Assembly (NCBI RefSeq): GCF_003797145.1
Contig: NZ_RKMG01000001.1
Span: 1 to 64,000, forward strand
Reading direction: 5' to 3'
Length of the DNA: 64,000 nucleotides
Source: Aerococcus agrisoli
GTDB taxonomy: Bacteria; Bacillota; Bacilli; Lactobacillales; Aerococcaceae
The notes beneath the pieces are model-generated. The model saw only the letters and a list, made by a program, of their open reading frames with translations, did not search any database and was not told where the DNA came from. The position numbers and the translations under genes were made by a program. Shown here piece by piece: positions 1 to 9,234 of the stretch (its first letter is position 1; every line of letters begins with the position of its first letter).

Positions 1-137
1 TAAGTTCATTATAAAATCCGCCTATATAAATTAAACTAAATATTTTAGTATAATTTATATATACTTTTATCCACCTAGCAAATGCATTAATAGAGTTGAA
101 GAAAAGTGAATAGGAAAATCAAGTTAGATACCTTAAA

Positions 138-152
138 ATGAAAGCGTATACA
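138..152 (+). promoter_or_regulatory. cre (CcpA) site upstream of the mannoside PTS cluster
   Basis: The 15 bases match the catabolite-responsive element consensus WTGNAANCGNWNNCW at every fixed position. The site ends a few bases before the ribosome binding site of the regulator gene, so CcpA bound here would block or prematurely stop transcription of the cluster. I could not place a convincing promoter; a TATAAT-like box lies at 49-54 without a clear -35. Confidence 0.75.
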
Positions 153-168
153 AAAGAGGGTGAAATCC

Positions 169-2106
169 ATGATAGATCAGTTTGATATCAAACACAAAAA
201 ATTAATCCAATTTATTCTAAAAAAACAGAAAACTAATTATGAAGAATTGTCGGAATATAGTGGATTATCAAAAAGAACAGTAGCGAAGTACTTGAATGAG
301 GTTCGTGATTTCCTTAACTCTTTTAATGTACTTTTAACTATAAAACAAGGAGAAGGGGTGTATTTAGAAGGGGATTTAAAAGAACTTGAGGATACCTTAA
401 ACTCACTAAATTTTTACAGTTCGGATTCTAAAGAAAATCGTCAAATAAGGCTCTATTCTAAATTTATTTTATCTTCTGAGTTTATAAAAGTTCAGGATTT
501 AGCTGACGAGTTTTTTGTAAGTAGATCAACTATAGAGAGTGAATTAAAAGTTGTACGAAAAAAATTCTTAAATCAGGGTTTTGAAATTATTAGTAATCGA
601 AATGGCATGATTCTAGATGTTTCCGAGCAAGAAAAACGAGAATTGATGTCAGACTTAATCAGTCAATTCTGGGGTGGTCTTAGCTATTCGAAAGATCTAG
701 GTCAAAATTTAATTCTTCAGGTAGAAACTTCAACCTATTTAGAACAAATTTTAAACACAGATAATCTTAAAATAATCACCAAAATTTTGAATACATTCAC
801 TAATATAACAAGTTTGATTTTAACTGATTATGAATATCAATCCTTGGCAATTCATTTGACAATTGCTATTGAAAGAATCAGAAATAATTTATTTTTGGAA
901 GAATTGAATTCTGAAACAGATAAACGAATTATTGAGAACAATACAATTTTACTATCAGAGTTAGTAGAGGAAGAGTTTGATTTACTTCTACCAGAAATGG
1001 AGAAAAGCTATTTAAATAATCATGTTATTGCAATTCAAAATAACGTTCTAAATAATGAGTTTTCATATACTCCAATTAATGTTAAAGATAAAAATTTACA
1101 TAATTTAATTACAGAATCACTAGCATCGATTAATCCAGATGTTGAATTAGTCAAAAGTTTAATTCTGCATTTAGATGCAGCTATTGTTAGATTGAAATTG
1201 GATTTAAATATATATAATCCATATACCGAAGAAATAAAAGTGTCTTTTCCTTTAGCATTTGAAACTGCAATTCCGCTTGTATACAATATTGAAAAAAATT
1301 ATCAAATAAAAATGAACGATGATGAAATAGCTTACATAGCAATACACATTCAGAACTTTTTTGAAAGAGCTTCATCTATTAATAGACTAAAATTAAAGGC
1401 CGTAATTGTATGTAGTAGTGGTTATGGAACTTCAAAACTACTGGAACAAAGAATTAAAAGCATGTTTTTTGATGAAATTGAAGTAAGCAGAGTTTTGTCT
1501 TTAGGAGACTTAGAAAAAACGTTGGTCACTGAAGATTTGATAATTAGTACTATTCCAGTGTCTCAACACGATATACCAGTTGTACAAGTAAGTCCGTTGT
1601 TAGGTAAGCTGGATAGGGAAAAAATCTTAGATGTTATTAATAAAAATACTGAAGAGAATCATACTATAGATCAATTTATGGGTTATTTGGATGAGGACTT
1701 AATTTTTATAGATAATGGAAGCCAAGATCGAGAATATGTGCTTAGTAAACTATGTGGCAGATTAATAAGTAAAAAGTATGCTAAAGAAGGTATCTTTGAA
1801 AGTTCAATGGCCAGAGAGGAAATTTCATCAACAGCAATAGATAGTTTTTCGATGCCACATGCTCAAATAGAATACATACATGTGCCGAAAATTGCTATAT
1901 ACGTAAATAAAGATGGAATCGCATGGGATAAAGATAATGTGAAAATAGTATTTTTCTTCGCTCTAAATAAAGAAGCAAAGAAAAATATTAATGAGGTGTA
2001 TTCATTTTTCAATGAATTGATATCAAATGAAGAAATAATGAAAAAATTAATACACGTTTCGGATAAAGATGAAATTATTTCGTTAATAAAGAAGGTGAAT
2101 GAATGA
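169..2106 (+). CDS. PRD-domain transcriptional regulator with EIIB and EIIA domains (BglG/MtlR/ManR type)
   Basis: PTS-controlled activator, about 645 aa. An N-terminal helix-turn-helix (about residues 15-60, LSEYSGLSKRTVAKYL) and a second HTH near 100 are followed by two PRD domains (about 190-400), an EIIB-like domain beginning near 405 (VIVCSSGYGTSKLLEQR, with the Cys) and a C-terminal EIIA domain with the active-site His in SFSMPHAQ. In this family the PRDs and EIIA/EIIB domains are phosphorylated by HPr and EII proteins, so activity follows sugar uptake. I chose ATG 169 over the in-frame GTG at 160 because the AGAGGG ribosome site lies just before 169. The gene overlaps the following EIIA gene by 4 bp. 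It is visibly more AT-rich than genes after 6.7 kb, which suggests transfer. The inducer is inferred from the neighbours. Confidence 0.9.
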   Translation: MIDQFDIKHKKLIQFILKKQKTNYEELSEYSGLSKRTVAKYLNEVRDFLNSFNVLLTIKQGEGVYLEGDLKELEDTLNSLNFYSSDSKENRQIRLYSKFILSSEFIKVQDLADEFFVSRSTIESELKVVRKKFLNQGFEIISNRNGMILDVSEQEKRELMSDLISQFWGGLSYSKDLGQNLILQVETSTYLEQILNTDNLKIITKILNTFTNITSLILTDYEYQSLAIHLTIAIERIRNNLFLEELNSETDKRIIENNTILLSELVEEEFDLLLPEMEKSYLNNHVIAIQNNVLNNEFSYTPINVKDKNLHNLITESLASINPDVELVKSLILHLDAAIVRLKLDLNIYNPYTEEIKVSFPLAFETAIPLVYNIEKNYQIKMNDDEIAYIAIHIQNFFERASSINRLKLKAVIVCSSGYGTSKLLEQRIKSMFFDEIEVSRVLSLGDLEKTLVTEDLIISTIPVSQHDIPVVQVSPLLGKLDREKILDVINKNTEENHTIDQFMGYLDEDLIFIDNGSQDREYVLSKLCGRLISKKYAKEGIFESSMAREEISSTAIDSFSMPHAQIEYIHVPKIAIYVNKDGIAWDKDNVKIVFFFALNKEAKKNINEVYSFFNELISNEEIMKKLIHVSDKDEIISLIKKVNE

Positions 2107-2555
2107 TAGATGGGAAAAAAATTTATAAAGAAAATATCGTTATTGATTTAGATGTAAATACTAAGGAGGAAGTAGTTGAGACATTAGCTGAATTACTTTT
2201 GAAAAATGGATTTATTAATAACTTACATGCCTTTATAAAAGATGTTCAAGAGAGAGAAAACCATATGACTACGGGAATAGGTAATGGAATTGCTATTCCC
2301 CATGGCAAGAGCAGCTCTGTAGTAGAGTCTACAGTCGTTTTTGCTAAAACAACAAAATATATCGAATGGGAATCATTGGATGAAAATCCTGTGAACATAA
2401 TTTTTTTATTAGCAATTGCGGAAAAAGATAAGGGAGATGGTCATTTGAGAATTCTTGCAGATATTTCAAGTCATTTGATGGATGATGAATTTGTTAATGA
2501 AATTAAAAATGCAACAACTGAAAATGAAATCGAACAAATCCTAAGTAGCATATAA
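2103..2555 (+). CDS. PTS EIIA component, fructose/mannitol (PtsN-like) family
   Basis: A 150-aa stand-alone EIIA domain. The phosphorylatable His lies in IAIPHGKS (about residue 66), the usual place for class-2 EIIA. It takes phosphate from HPr and passes it to the EIIB encoded next. Its start overlaps the regulator stop (ATGA), so the two are translationally coupled. The separation of EIIA, EIIB and EIIC into three genes differs from the fused E. coli MngA and is common in Gram-positive fructose-family PTS clusters. Sugar specificity cannot be read from this subunit alone. Confidence 0.9.
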   Translation: MIDGKKIYKENIVIDLDVNTKEEVVETLAELLLKNGFINNLHAFIKDVQERENHMTTGIGNGIAIPHGKSSSVVESTVVFAKTTKYIEWESLDENPVNIIFLLAIAEKDKGDGHLRILADISSHLMDDEFVNEIKNATTENEIEQILSSI

Positions 2556-2576
2556 ATTTAAAATGGAGGGTTTATC

Positions 2577-2891
2577 ATGGTTAAAATAATTGCGGTAACA
2601 GCTTGTATTGCAGGTATTGCTCATACTTATATGGCTAAGGCTAATTTAGAAAAATTTGCTAATAAAATAGGGGCGGATATAAAAGTTGAGACACAAGGAG
2701 CAATGGGCATAGAAAATAGAATTACGGAAACGGAGGTTAATGAGGCTGACATAGTAATTTTTGCGGTAGATACTAATGTAACTGATAGAGACCGATTTAC
2801 GGGGAAAAAAATTTTAGAAGTTGGAACAACTGATGTTATAAAAAATGGAGAAAAAGTTATTAATGATGCAATAAATGCCATTGAAAATTAA
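2577..2891 (+). CDS. PTS EIIB component, fructose family
   Basis: A 104-aa EIIB domain with the phosphorylated Cys at residue 10 in the family motif TACIAGIAHTYMA. It transfers phosphate from EIIA to the incoming sugar at EIIC. Full length for a single fructose-type EIIB. A GGAGGG ribosome site precedes ATG 2577. The gene lies 21 bp after EIIA and 14 bp before EIIC in the same operon. Confidence 0.9.
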   Translation: MVKIIAVTACIAGIAHTYMAKANLEKFANKIGADIKVETQGAMGIENRITETEVNEADIVIFAVDTNVTDRDRFTGKKILEVGTTDVIKNGEKVINDAINAIEN

Positions 2892-2905
2892 GGGGGAAGA
2901 AAATA

Positions 2906-3943
2906 ATGGAGTTGAAAAAATTAGGTAAAGAAATGTTAAGACATTTTCAGAGTGGGGTTTCATACATGATTCCGCTTGTTACAGCTGCCGGGTTGTTGAC
3001 ATCGATAGCAGTAATTTTTGGAGGATCTGGAGTGTGGGATCAAACTGACACTTTCTGGGGAGTTGTCAGAATGATTGGTCAGACAGGATTGAACTTTATT
3101 GTGCCAATGATTTCAGGATATATTGCTTATTCAATTGCAGATCGACCTGGGTTAGCACCAGCTTTCATCACAGGTATGATTGCGAAAGAAATGGGAACTG
3201 GTTTTATTGGTGGGATGTTTACTGGTTTAGCTGTTGGATATTTGGTGAATTTATTAAAGAAAATGCCTATTCCACCACAAATCATGACTTTGAAAACATT
3301 AATAATTATTCCATTCATTAGTACGGGTGTTGTGGGGTTGGTTCTATGGTATGTAATAGGTACTCCAATTTCTGCTATGACTGAATCTTTAACTGCATGG
3401 CTAAATAGTATGTCTGGTGCAAATGCAATCTTACTTGGAGCAATCTTGGGTGGAATGATGGCATTTGATATGGGTGGTCCGATTAATAAAATTGCTTATG
3501 CATTTGGTGTAGCGAGCTTTACTTCCGGTGGTTATGGAGCTAGTACAGCCATGCTACTAGGTATTGCTATTCCACCTTTGGGGATGTTCCTTGCAACTTT
3601 ATTAAATAAAAAACTATATACAGCGGAAGAAATTGAAAATGGAAGAACAGCTATGTTAATGGGGTTAGTGGGTATCACGGAAGGTACAATTCCATTCGCA
3701 GTTTCAGATCCTATTAGAGTTATTCCAAGTATTGTGGTTGGTACAGCAGTTTCAGGCGCTATTAATGGGGCTTTTAATATCACACAGCAAACGATGTTAT
3801 CAACATTTATGGCTATTCCGTTTACATCAAACCCTGTAATGTACATTGTAGCAATTGCAGTTGGAGGGTTGGTAACTGCTTTAATGGTTAAGACTTTAAA
3901 ACAAATTAATTTTAAAGGTGGCAATGTTAAAGAAGAGTCGTAG
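2906..3943 (+). CDS. PTS EIIC component, fructose/mannosyl-glycerate family permease
   Basis: A 345-aa integral membrane permease with about nine hydrophobic segments and the fructose-family EIIC signature GGPINKIAYAF near residue 192. It moves the sugar across the membrane while EIIB phosphorylates it. The GH38 enzyme that follows suggests that the substrate carries an alpha-mannosyl group, for example 2-O-alpha-mannosyl-D-glycerate as for E. coli MngA. That assignment is from context; other mannosides are possible. Confidence 0.85.
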   Translation: MELKKLGKEMLRHFQSGVSYMIPLVTAAGLLTSIAVIFGGSGVWDQTDTFWGVVRMIGQTGLNFIVPMISGYIAYSIADRPGLAPAFITGMIAKEMGTGFIGGMFTGLAVGYLVNLLKKMPIPPQIMTLKTLIIIPFISTGVVGLVLWYVIGTPISAMTESLTAWLNSMSGANAILLGAILGGMMAFDMGGPINKIAYAFGVASFTSGGYGASTAMLLGIAIPPLGMFLATLLNKKLYTAEEIENGRTAMLMGLVGITEGTIPFAVSDPIRVIPSIVVGTAVSGAINGAFNITQQTMLSTFMAIPFTSNPVMYIVAIAVGGLVTALMVKTLKQINFKGGNVKEES

Positions 3944-3980
3944 AAAATCTGATTGATTTGTGTGAGAGGAGAACCAATTG

Positions 3981-6605
3981 ATGCCAAAAGCACATTTTGT
4001 ACAACATACACACTGGGATAGAGAATGGTATTTTACAACCTCTGATGCCCTTGTTTTGAGCGATCAAGTGTTTACTGAAATGCTTGATGAATTGACGAGA
4101 AATGAAAAAGTAAATTTTACATTAGATGGACAATCTTCGATTATTGATGAATATGTAGAAATTCATCCTGAAAAAATTGAAGTTATACGGAAATTGGTAA
4201 GAGAAAACAAATTATTTGTTGGCCCTTGGTATACTCAAACGGATGCATTGTTGGTAGATGCAGAATCTATTTTAAGGAACTTAATTATAGGGATAAATGA
4301 GACTTCGTTAAAATATGGAAATCCTATGATGTTAGGTTATTTACCAGATACCTTTGGGTTTAATGCACAATTGCCAACAATTTTGCAACATGCAGGAATT
4401 GATAATTTTTTAAGTTGGAGAGGCTTAAATTTTGAAAAACTTGTAGAATCCCCATATTTTGTATGGAAAGGGTTGGGAAATAAAAAGGTTTATGCCGTTA
4501 ATTTTCCTTTTGGATATATGACTGGTTTACTTTATACGGATGCATTAGATGATTTAACAGAATTTGTAAATGATCGTTTAGATCCAGCTATTGAATTTAA
4601 TAGTATCCATGGTAATAATGACGATATTTTAATACCGTCTGGTATAGATCAAAAAAGCATGGTAGAGAATTTTGATGATGTTGTTCAAAATATTAATAAA
4701 ATCAGCAAATACGAAAATGTTATCAGTGACTATCCAACTTTCGTTAATATAATTAGGAATAAGGAAAATTTACCATCATATAAAGGTGAACTTAGAGAAC
4801 CTGTTTACTCTAGAATTCATAGATCAATAGGTTCAGTTAGAACACAGATTAAGCTAGAAAATTATAAATTAGAACAAAAACTAATTCGCAGGGTTGAACC
4901 CCTATTAGCTATTGCTAAAGGATTGGGAATTACAATTGGAAAGGGATTGTTAGTTAAAGCCTGGAAAAAATTATTAGAAAACCAAGCACATGATAGCATC
5001 GGAGGATGTGTTTCAGATAATGTGGCTGTGGATATCCATCATCGATTTAAACAGGCGAATGAGTTAGCAGATGGAATTGAAAATCTGGTTGCTAAGAGAA
5101 TTGCAGAATTTTTAAACTTAAAAGAAAATGAAATTATCGTATTTAATACGGATGCTAAACCCTTTAATGGTAACAAAGTAGTTCATGTTGTTGCCCCAGA
5201 TAAGAATATTAAATTTGAAAATGGATTGAGTCCAATTTTAGTAGGTGAAAAATATTATCCAGCACGACAAAATATAAAAAGAGAAATTCCAAAAGGTCAT
5301 ATTTTCATTGATGAACCTCCTTATTATGAGTTGGATATTCAAATTAATATCGACCTGCCAGCTTTAGGTTATAAAGTAATTAGATTTGAAACCTCGGATC
5401 ATGAGCTCCAATCGAGAACTGTAAGTCAAGATTCAGATTATGCGTATATCGAAAATGAATATTATAAAGTTAAGTTTTCTGAAGATGCAATTGAACTACA
5501 ATCTCTAAAAGATAAGAGTATCAGCCGAATTTCTATTGTAGACTGTGCAAATGATGGAGATACGTATGATTTTTCGCCTTTATTAGGAGACGAAGAGAAA
5601 CTATTTACTTTTAATTCGGCTAAAGTATCTGAATTAGGTAATACAAAGACTATGGAAATTTTTGGAGAAATGAATTTACCATATGATTTACCGGATAGAC
5701 TTTCAGAAAATCCAAACTATGGAGATTTGAAAGTTAAGCTTACTTTGAACTTATCAAATGGTTCAGACTTAATTAGAGGTAATATCCATATAAATAATAA
5801 AATTTTATCACATAGATTAAGACTTCAAATTTCAGAATTGAATAACGACCAAAAATCAATTGCTCAAATACAGAACGGATTTATTGAGAACACAGTAGAA
5901 GAAATATCAGAAGATTGGAACAAATCATATGTAGAAAAACCAGTTAATATTAAAATTTTTGATAAAACTGTTAGTGTTCAAAATGTGGATAATTATTTCA
6001 CCTTTTTTGGAGAGGGATTGAAGGAATATGAGAGAATTGATGATAGTCTTTTCATCACATTAATGAGTACCACAGGTGAACTTGGAAAACCGGACCTAGC
6101 ATGGCGCCCTGGTAGAGCTTCTGGAGATACTACAAATGAAGGGCATATTATGATGCCAACCCCAATGGCTCAAGAATTAGGAGAAAATTCATTTTCTTTT
6201 GCTTTGAGAGTCGGACAGGGAAAATTTGATGAAACAATCATTGCTAAGATTGCCCAAGATTGGGTAAGTCCTTCGGTATCTTATCAACGTCAAATGTTGA
6301 ACAAATTTATTAATCGACTTGATAATAAAATTTGGCCGCTACAAAGTTCAAATAAACTTGAATTAGAATATTCGTTATTCTCGGTTCCGGAAAATCTAAT
6401 AGTATCCTCAATATATCCATCATATTCAAATGAGGATTCGTTTATAGTCCGATTATCAAATCCGACAAAGGAAACAATCACGTTAGATAATGAATTTTTG
6501 AAAGGTGCTAAGGTTGTTAACGCCATTGAAAAAGAATTGGCCGAAACAGATACGATTTTACCTTATGATTTTGTTACATTAATGTATCAATATACTCCAA
6601 ATTAA
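3981..6605 (+). CDS. mngB: GH38 alpha-mannosidase, probable mannosylglycerate hydrolase
   Basis: An 874-aa cytoplasmic glycoside hydrolase family 38 enzyme. The metal-binding motif HTHWDREW is at residues 9-16 (His9, His11, Asp13), the likely nucleophile is Asp123 in LPDTFGFN, and His337/Asp338 in QAHDSIGG complete the zinc site. In E. coli, MngB cleaves 2-O-(6-phospho-mannosyl)-glycerate made by the PTS. Here it is the last gene of a PTS operon, which fits the same job. Length is normal for bacterial GH38. The ATG at 3981 has a GAGAGGAG ribosome site; a TTG directly before it is ignored. Low GC like the rest of the cluster. The natural substrate could instead be another phosphorylated alpha-mannoside. 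Confidence 0.85.
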   Translation: MPKAHFVQHTHWDREWYFTTSDALVLSDQVFTEMLDELTRNEKVNFTLDGQSSIIDEYVEIHPEKIEVIRKLVRENKLFVGPWYTQTDALLVDAESILRNLIIGINETSLKYGNPMMLGYLPDTFGFNAQLPTILQHAGIDNFLSWRGLNFEKLVESPYFVWKGLGNKKVYAVNFPFGYMTGLLYTDALDDLTEFVNDRLDPAIEFNSIHGNNDDILIPSGIDQKSMVENFDDVVQNINKISKYENVISDYPTFVNIIRNKENLPSYKGELREPVYSRIHRSIGSVRTQIKLENYKLEQKLIRRVEPLLAIAKGLGITIGKGLLVKAWKKLLENQAHDSIGGCVSDNVAVDIHHRFKQANELADGIENLVAKRIAEFLNLKENEIIVFNTDAKPFNGNKVVHVVAPDKNIKFENGLSPILVGEKYYPARQNIKREIPKGHIFIDEPPYYELDIQINIDLPALGYKVIRFETSDHELQSRTVSQDSDYAYIENEYYKVKFSEDAIELQSLKDKSISRISIVDCANDGDTYDFSPLLGDEEKLFTFNSAKVSELGNTKTMEIFGEMNLPYDLPDRLSENPNYGDLKVKLTLNLSNGSDLIRGNIHINNKILSHRLRLQISELNNDQKSIAQIQNGFIENTVEEISEDWNKSYVEKPVNIKIFDKTVSVQNVDNYFTFFGEGLKEYERIDDSLFITLMSTTGELGKPDLAWRPGRASGDTTNEGHIMMPTPMAQELGENSFSFALRVGQGKFDETIIAKIAQDWVSPSVSYQRQMLNKFINRLDNKIWPLQSSNKLELEYSLFSVPENLIVSSIYPSYSNEDSFIVRLSNPTKETITLDNEFLKGAKVVNAIEKELAETDTILPYDFVTLMYQYTPN

Positions 6606-6616
6606 AATGCTATAAA

Positions 6617-6655
6617 AAGAACTAAGGAAAATAAATATTTTCTTAGTTCTTTTTT
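6617..6655 (+). terminator. Rho-independent terminator of the mannoside PTS cluster
   Basis: Inverted repeat AGAACTAAG/CTTAGTTCT extended by A/T pairs, followed directly by seven T residues, 10 bp after the mngB stop. Confidence 0.85.
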
Positions 6656-6767
6656 ATCTGAAATTATAAGTGGATGCTATAGCGTATAACTGCAGAATCT
6701 TCAATGACAATTGCCGGTGAAACTGTTAAACTTAGCAATATGAGATTTTAAAAAGAAGGGTGAATAA

Positions 6768-7619
6768 ATGATGAGAATTGGTTATCAAGGGGTCCCGGGT
6801 GCGTATAGTGAAGCGGCGACGATTGCTTTTATTTCTGAACAGCTACAGTTGTCTTATGATGATCCGCGATTGGAGATTGCTTCGTATGACGATTTTCCGC
6901 CAATGGTTGAGGATTTGGTGGATAACAAGGTGGACCGTATTGTGATGCCAATTGAGAATTCGACGACGGGTTTGATTGCGCGGACGATGGATTTGGTGCG
7001 TTATCAGCCGGTTGTGGCGCGTTATGAGCATTATCAACCTGTGAACCATGTGTTATGGGGTGTGCCGGGGGCAGATATCCATCAGGTGACTGAGGTGTAT
7101 TCACATCCGGAGGCTTTGACGCAATGTAAATTGTTGTTTGATCGCTATCCGAATATGAATCAGGTGGCCTATATAGATACGGCGGTTTCGGCGGAGTTTA
7201 TTGCTAAAGAGGGTGACCCGACTAAGGCGGCGATTGCGAGTCCGCGTGCGGGTGAGTTGTATGGTTTACAGGCTTTGGAGCCGGCTGCCTATGACGAAGC
7301 GGGCAATATGACGCGCTTTTTGGTGTTTGAACGTTACAACGAAATTGACCGTGAAAATCAACATGATATTTTGATGTTTTATATTGAGACGCCGCATGAG
7401 CCAGGTGCTTTGGCTAAGTTGCTTCAAGTTTTGGATGTTTACCGTGTAAACTTGCTAGGCTTAAATGCGCGTCCGATTCCCTTGAAGCCTTTCCGTTATG
7501 GTTTCTTTATTGAGGCAGATCCTTCTAATATGATTGGTGATTTGGATGCCTTGGCGAAAATTTTGCGCGCCTTATCCACTCACTTACAAGTTGTCGCACA
7601 CTTTCCAAGAAATAGGTAA
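6768..7619 (+). CDS. pheA: Prephenate dehydratase
   Basis: 283 aa, cytoplasmic. Converts prephenate to phenylpyruvate in phenylalanine synthesis. The N-terminal PDT domain starts MRIGYQGVPGAYSEAA and carries MPIENSTTG and the catalytic TRF motif (NMTRFLVF, about residue 185). A C-terminal ACT domain (about 200-280, HEPGALAKLL and LNARPIP) is the usual phenylalanine-binding feedback site. It stands alone, not in an aro operon. GC content is clearly higher than in the preceding PTS cluster. No promoter was placed. Its stop codon lies only a few bases before an inverted hairpin repeat (7622-7800), so the original 3' end may have been displaced. Confidence 0.93.
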   Translation: MMRIGYQGVPGAYSEAATIAFISEQLQLSYDDPRLEIASYDDFPPMVEDLVDNKVDRIVMPIENSTTGLIARTMDLVRYQPVVARYEHYQPVNHVLWGVPGADIHQVTEVYSHPEALTQCKLLFDRYPNMNQVAYIDTAVSAEFIAKEGDPTKAAIASPRAGELYGLQALEPAAYDEAGNMTRFLVFERYNEIDRENQHDILMFYIETPHEPGALAKLLQVLDVYRVNLLGLNARPIPLKPFRYGFFIEADPSNMIGDLDALAKILRALSTHLQVVAHFPRNR

Positions 7620-7621
7620 AG

Positions 7622-7800
7622 ATAGGATGTGAGCGCGGGCGTTCAGACAGGTAGCACTGGAAGAGATATGTAGTAGCAAGCGCAGCTTGCTGCAAATATC
7701 TCTGAAGTGGAGACCTGTCTGCCCAAGCGAACTCAACTTCATAGGATGTGAGGTCCGAACTCAACTTCACAGGATGTGAGCGCGGGAGTTTAGGGTAGCT
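7622..7800 (-). repeat. Family A hairpin repeat, one full and one truncated copy, reverse orientation
   Basis: Bounded by AGGATGTGAG and the complement of GTTGAGTTCG. The full copy folds into a long hairpin: CAGACAGGT pairs with ACCTGTCTG, AGAGATAT with ATATCTCT, and GCAAGC with GCTTGC at the tip. Near 7750-7800 the borders recur with the hairpin missing or cut short. The same element in other sequence versions occurs near 30.9, 47.7, 53.1-53.6 and 56.1-56.4 kb. Confidence 0.8.
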
Positions 7801-7893
7801 AGCGCTAGGAGAAAACGATTTAATTTTGGTATTGTATGTATTCAATTTAAAATAAACGTTATTTGGCTACATCATGGGGCTGATCTATCAAAA

Positions 7894-7983
7894 ATGAGAA
7901 AAAAAGGTCACATCGAAGGTGCCTTTGAGCCCATTTTTGGAGGTTGGTTCATACAAGTGGTTTATCGGTCCATTTTTTCTCAT
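7894..7983. repeat. Family D 90-bp element with terminal inverted repeats
   Basis: Begins ATGAGAAAAAA and ends TTTTTTCTCAT, perfectly complementary ends. A second segment of exactly 90 bp with the same termini lies at 47492-47581; the interiors do not match. The rest of 7801-8120 shows nothing else I can name. Confidence 0.45.
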
Positions 7984-8125
7984 AAAGGGTACAACAGACC
8001 GTCACTGTGTCCAAATTTCGTATTTTTCGTACAAATTAAATGCAATGCCCCAAAGTGAGCGCCCCCTAAACCAGGTCCAACGCCCTACTTCACCAGAACA
8101 CGAGAAAACTGAGATAATTTAGATA

Positions 8126-8176
8126 TTTTAAGCGCTTACATGCTATAATGTAGTTAATAAATTTGTATAGACAATT
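8126..8176 (+). promoter_or_regulatory. Promoter of the nucleoside hydrolase-treR operon with cre-like and TreR-like sites
   Basis: A TATAAT box lies at 8144-8149; no strong -35 is visible. A cre-like sequence (8126-8140, core AAGCGCTT, one mismatch to WTGNAANCGNWNNCW) lies just upstream. Downstream, at about 8163-8174, the palindrome TTGTATAGACAA is the reverse complement of the TTGTCTATACAA found in the trehalose PTS promoter near 16285. The matching sites and the treR gene in this operon point to TreR autoregulation. Confidence 0.7.
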
Positions 8177-8196
8177 TGAATTTGGGAGGAATTAGT

Positions 8197-9192
8197 ATGG
8201 ATAAACGCAAAGTAATCATTGATACAGACCCTGGGATTGATGATGCGGTAGCCTTAATGACGGCTTTAAGTGATCCGTCATTAGACATTTTAGGCTTTAC
8301 AACCGTTGCGGGGAACAAGGGGCTTGGCATGACAACGACCAACGCCGTTCGTGTCGCAACCTATTTCGATGGCCGTGTCAACATCTATCCAGGTGCCAAC
8401 AATGATTACGTTTCTTTAAAAGAAAATAAACCAGCCCGCGAGAATGCGACCGGTGAAATCCACGGCTCTAACGGCATGGGTGGCGTCGATTTCCCTTACG
8501 ACGAAAGCCTGATTCAAGAAACGCATGCCGTTGATTTTATCTTGGACACCATTAAGGCCAACCCGGGCGAAGTCGACTTGATTGCACTTGGCCCCTTAAC
8601 GAATATTGCCTTAGCGGTGGAAAAAGATGTCGCAACCATGAAACAATTGCGCTCTATCACTACGATGGGTGGCGCTGCTCAAGGTGGGAATGTCGGGCCC
8701 GTGGCCGAGTTTAACTACTGGTTTGACCCGGTATCTGTAGATATCGTGTTCAAGGCACTGGGCGAAGCCGTTCCGATTACAATGATTGGTCTTGATGTTA
8801 CAGGACAATCGCTGTTGGATATGAATGACCTAGAATTTATGCGCCTTGCTGGTGGTGAACTTGGCGGTATGATTCGTGAAATGTTCGATGCCTATATCCT
8901 AAATGCCTTTAAAAACGAAGGTACAGTCGGAACAGTCATCCACGATTTAGTGGCAGTTGTCGGCTATTTGCATCCAGAAATTTTTACCGAAGTGTACTAT
9001 GCCAACTTGGCGATTGAAACCAAGGGTGAATATACATACGGGCAAACAGTGATTGATTTTGATGGCCGTACTGGTCGTCCACAAAACGTCAGCATTGCCA
9101 TGGATATTGACCTATTAACCTACAAAGAGTATGTCATGGCGACTTTATTTGGTGATGACATTTGTGATTTATATTTGGAATATTTAGGCTAG
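8197..9192 (+). CDS. Nucleoside hydrolase, IU-NH family
   Basis: 331 aa, cytoplasmic. Hydrolyses the N-glycosidic bond of nucleosides to base and ribose. The Ca2+-binding signature DTDPGIDD is at residues 9-16, followed by the family blocks IALGPLTNIALA and MGGAAQGGNVGPVAEFNYWFDP; a late catalytic His lies in TVIHDLVAV. Length is normal. ATG 8197 is chosen because GGGAGGA sits 6 bp upstream; an in-frame TTG at 8176 lies inside the operator. The next gene, 42 bp on, is treR, and the promoter carries a TreR-like operator. Whether the true substrate is purine, pyrimidine or another riboside cannot be told. Confidence 0.88.
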   Translation: MDKRKVIIDTDPGIDDAVALMTALSDPSLDILGFTTVAGNKGLGMTTTNAVRVATYFDGRVNIYPGANNDYVSLKENKPARENATGEIHGSNGMGGVDFPYDESLIQETHAVDFILDTIKANPGEVDLIALGPLTNIALAVEKDVATMKQLRSITTMGGAAQGGNVGPVAEFNYWFDPVSVDIVFKALGEAVPITMIGLDVTGQSLLDMNDLEFMRLAGGELGGMIREMFDAYILNAFKNEGTVGTVIHDLVAVVGYLHPEIFTEVYYANLAIETKGEYTYGQTVIDFDGRTGRPQNVSIAMDIDLLTYKEYVMATLFGDDICDLYLEYLG

Positions 9193-9234
9193 AACCGCAA
9201 CAAGCACATGTATCAAGAGAAGTAGGTGACGGAA

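Noticed and set aside
6829..7104. Antisense open frames inside pheA
   Set aside because: Prephenate dehydratase domains cover the sense strand; the antisense peptides are low-complexity shadows.
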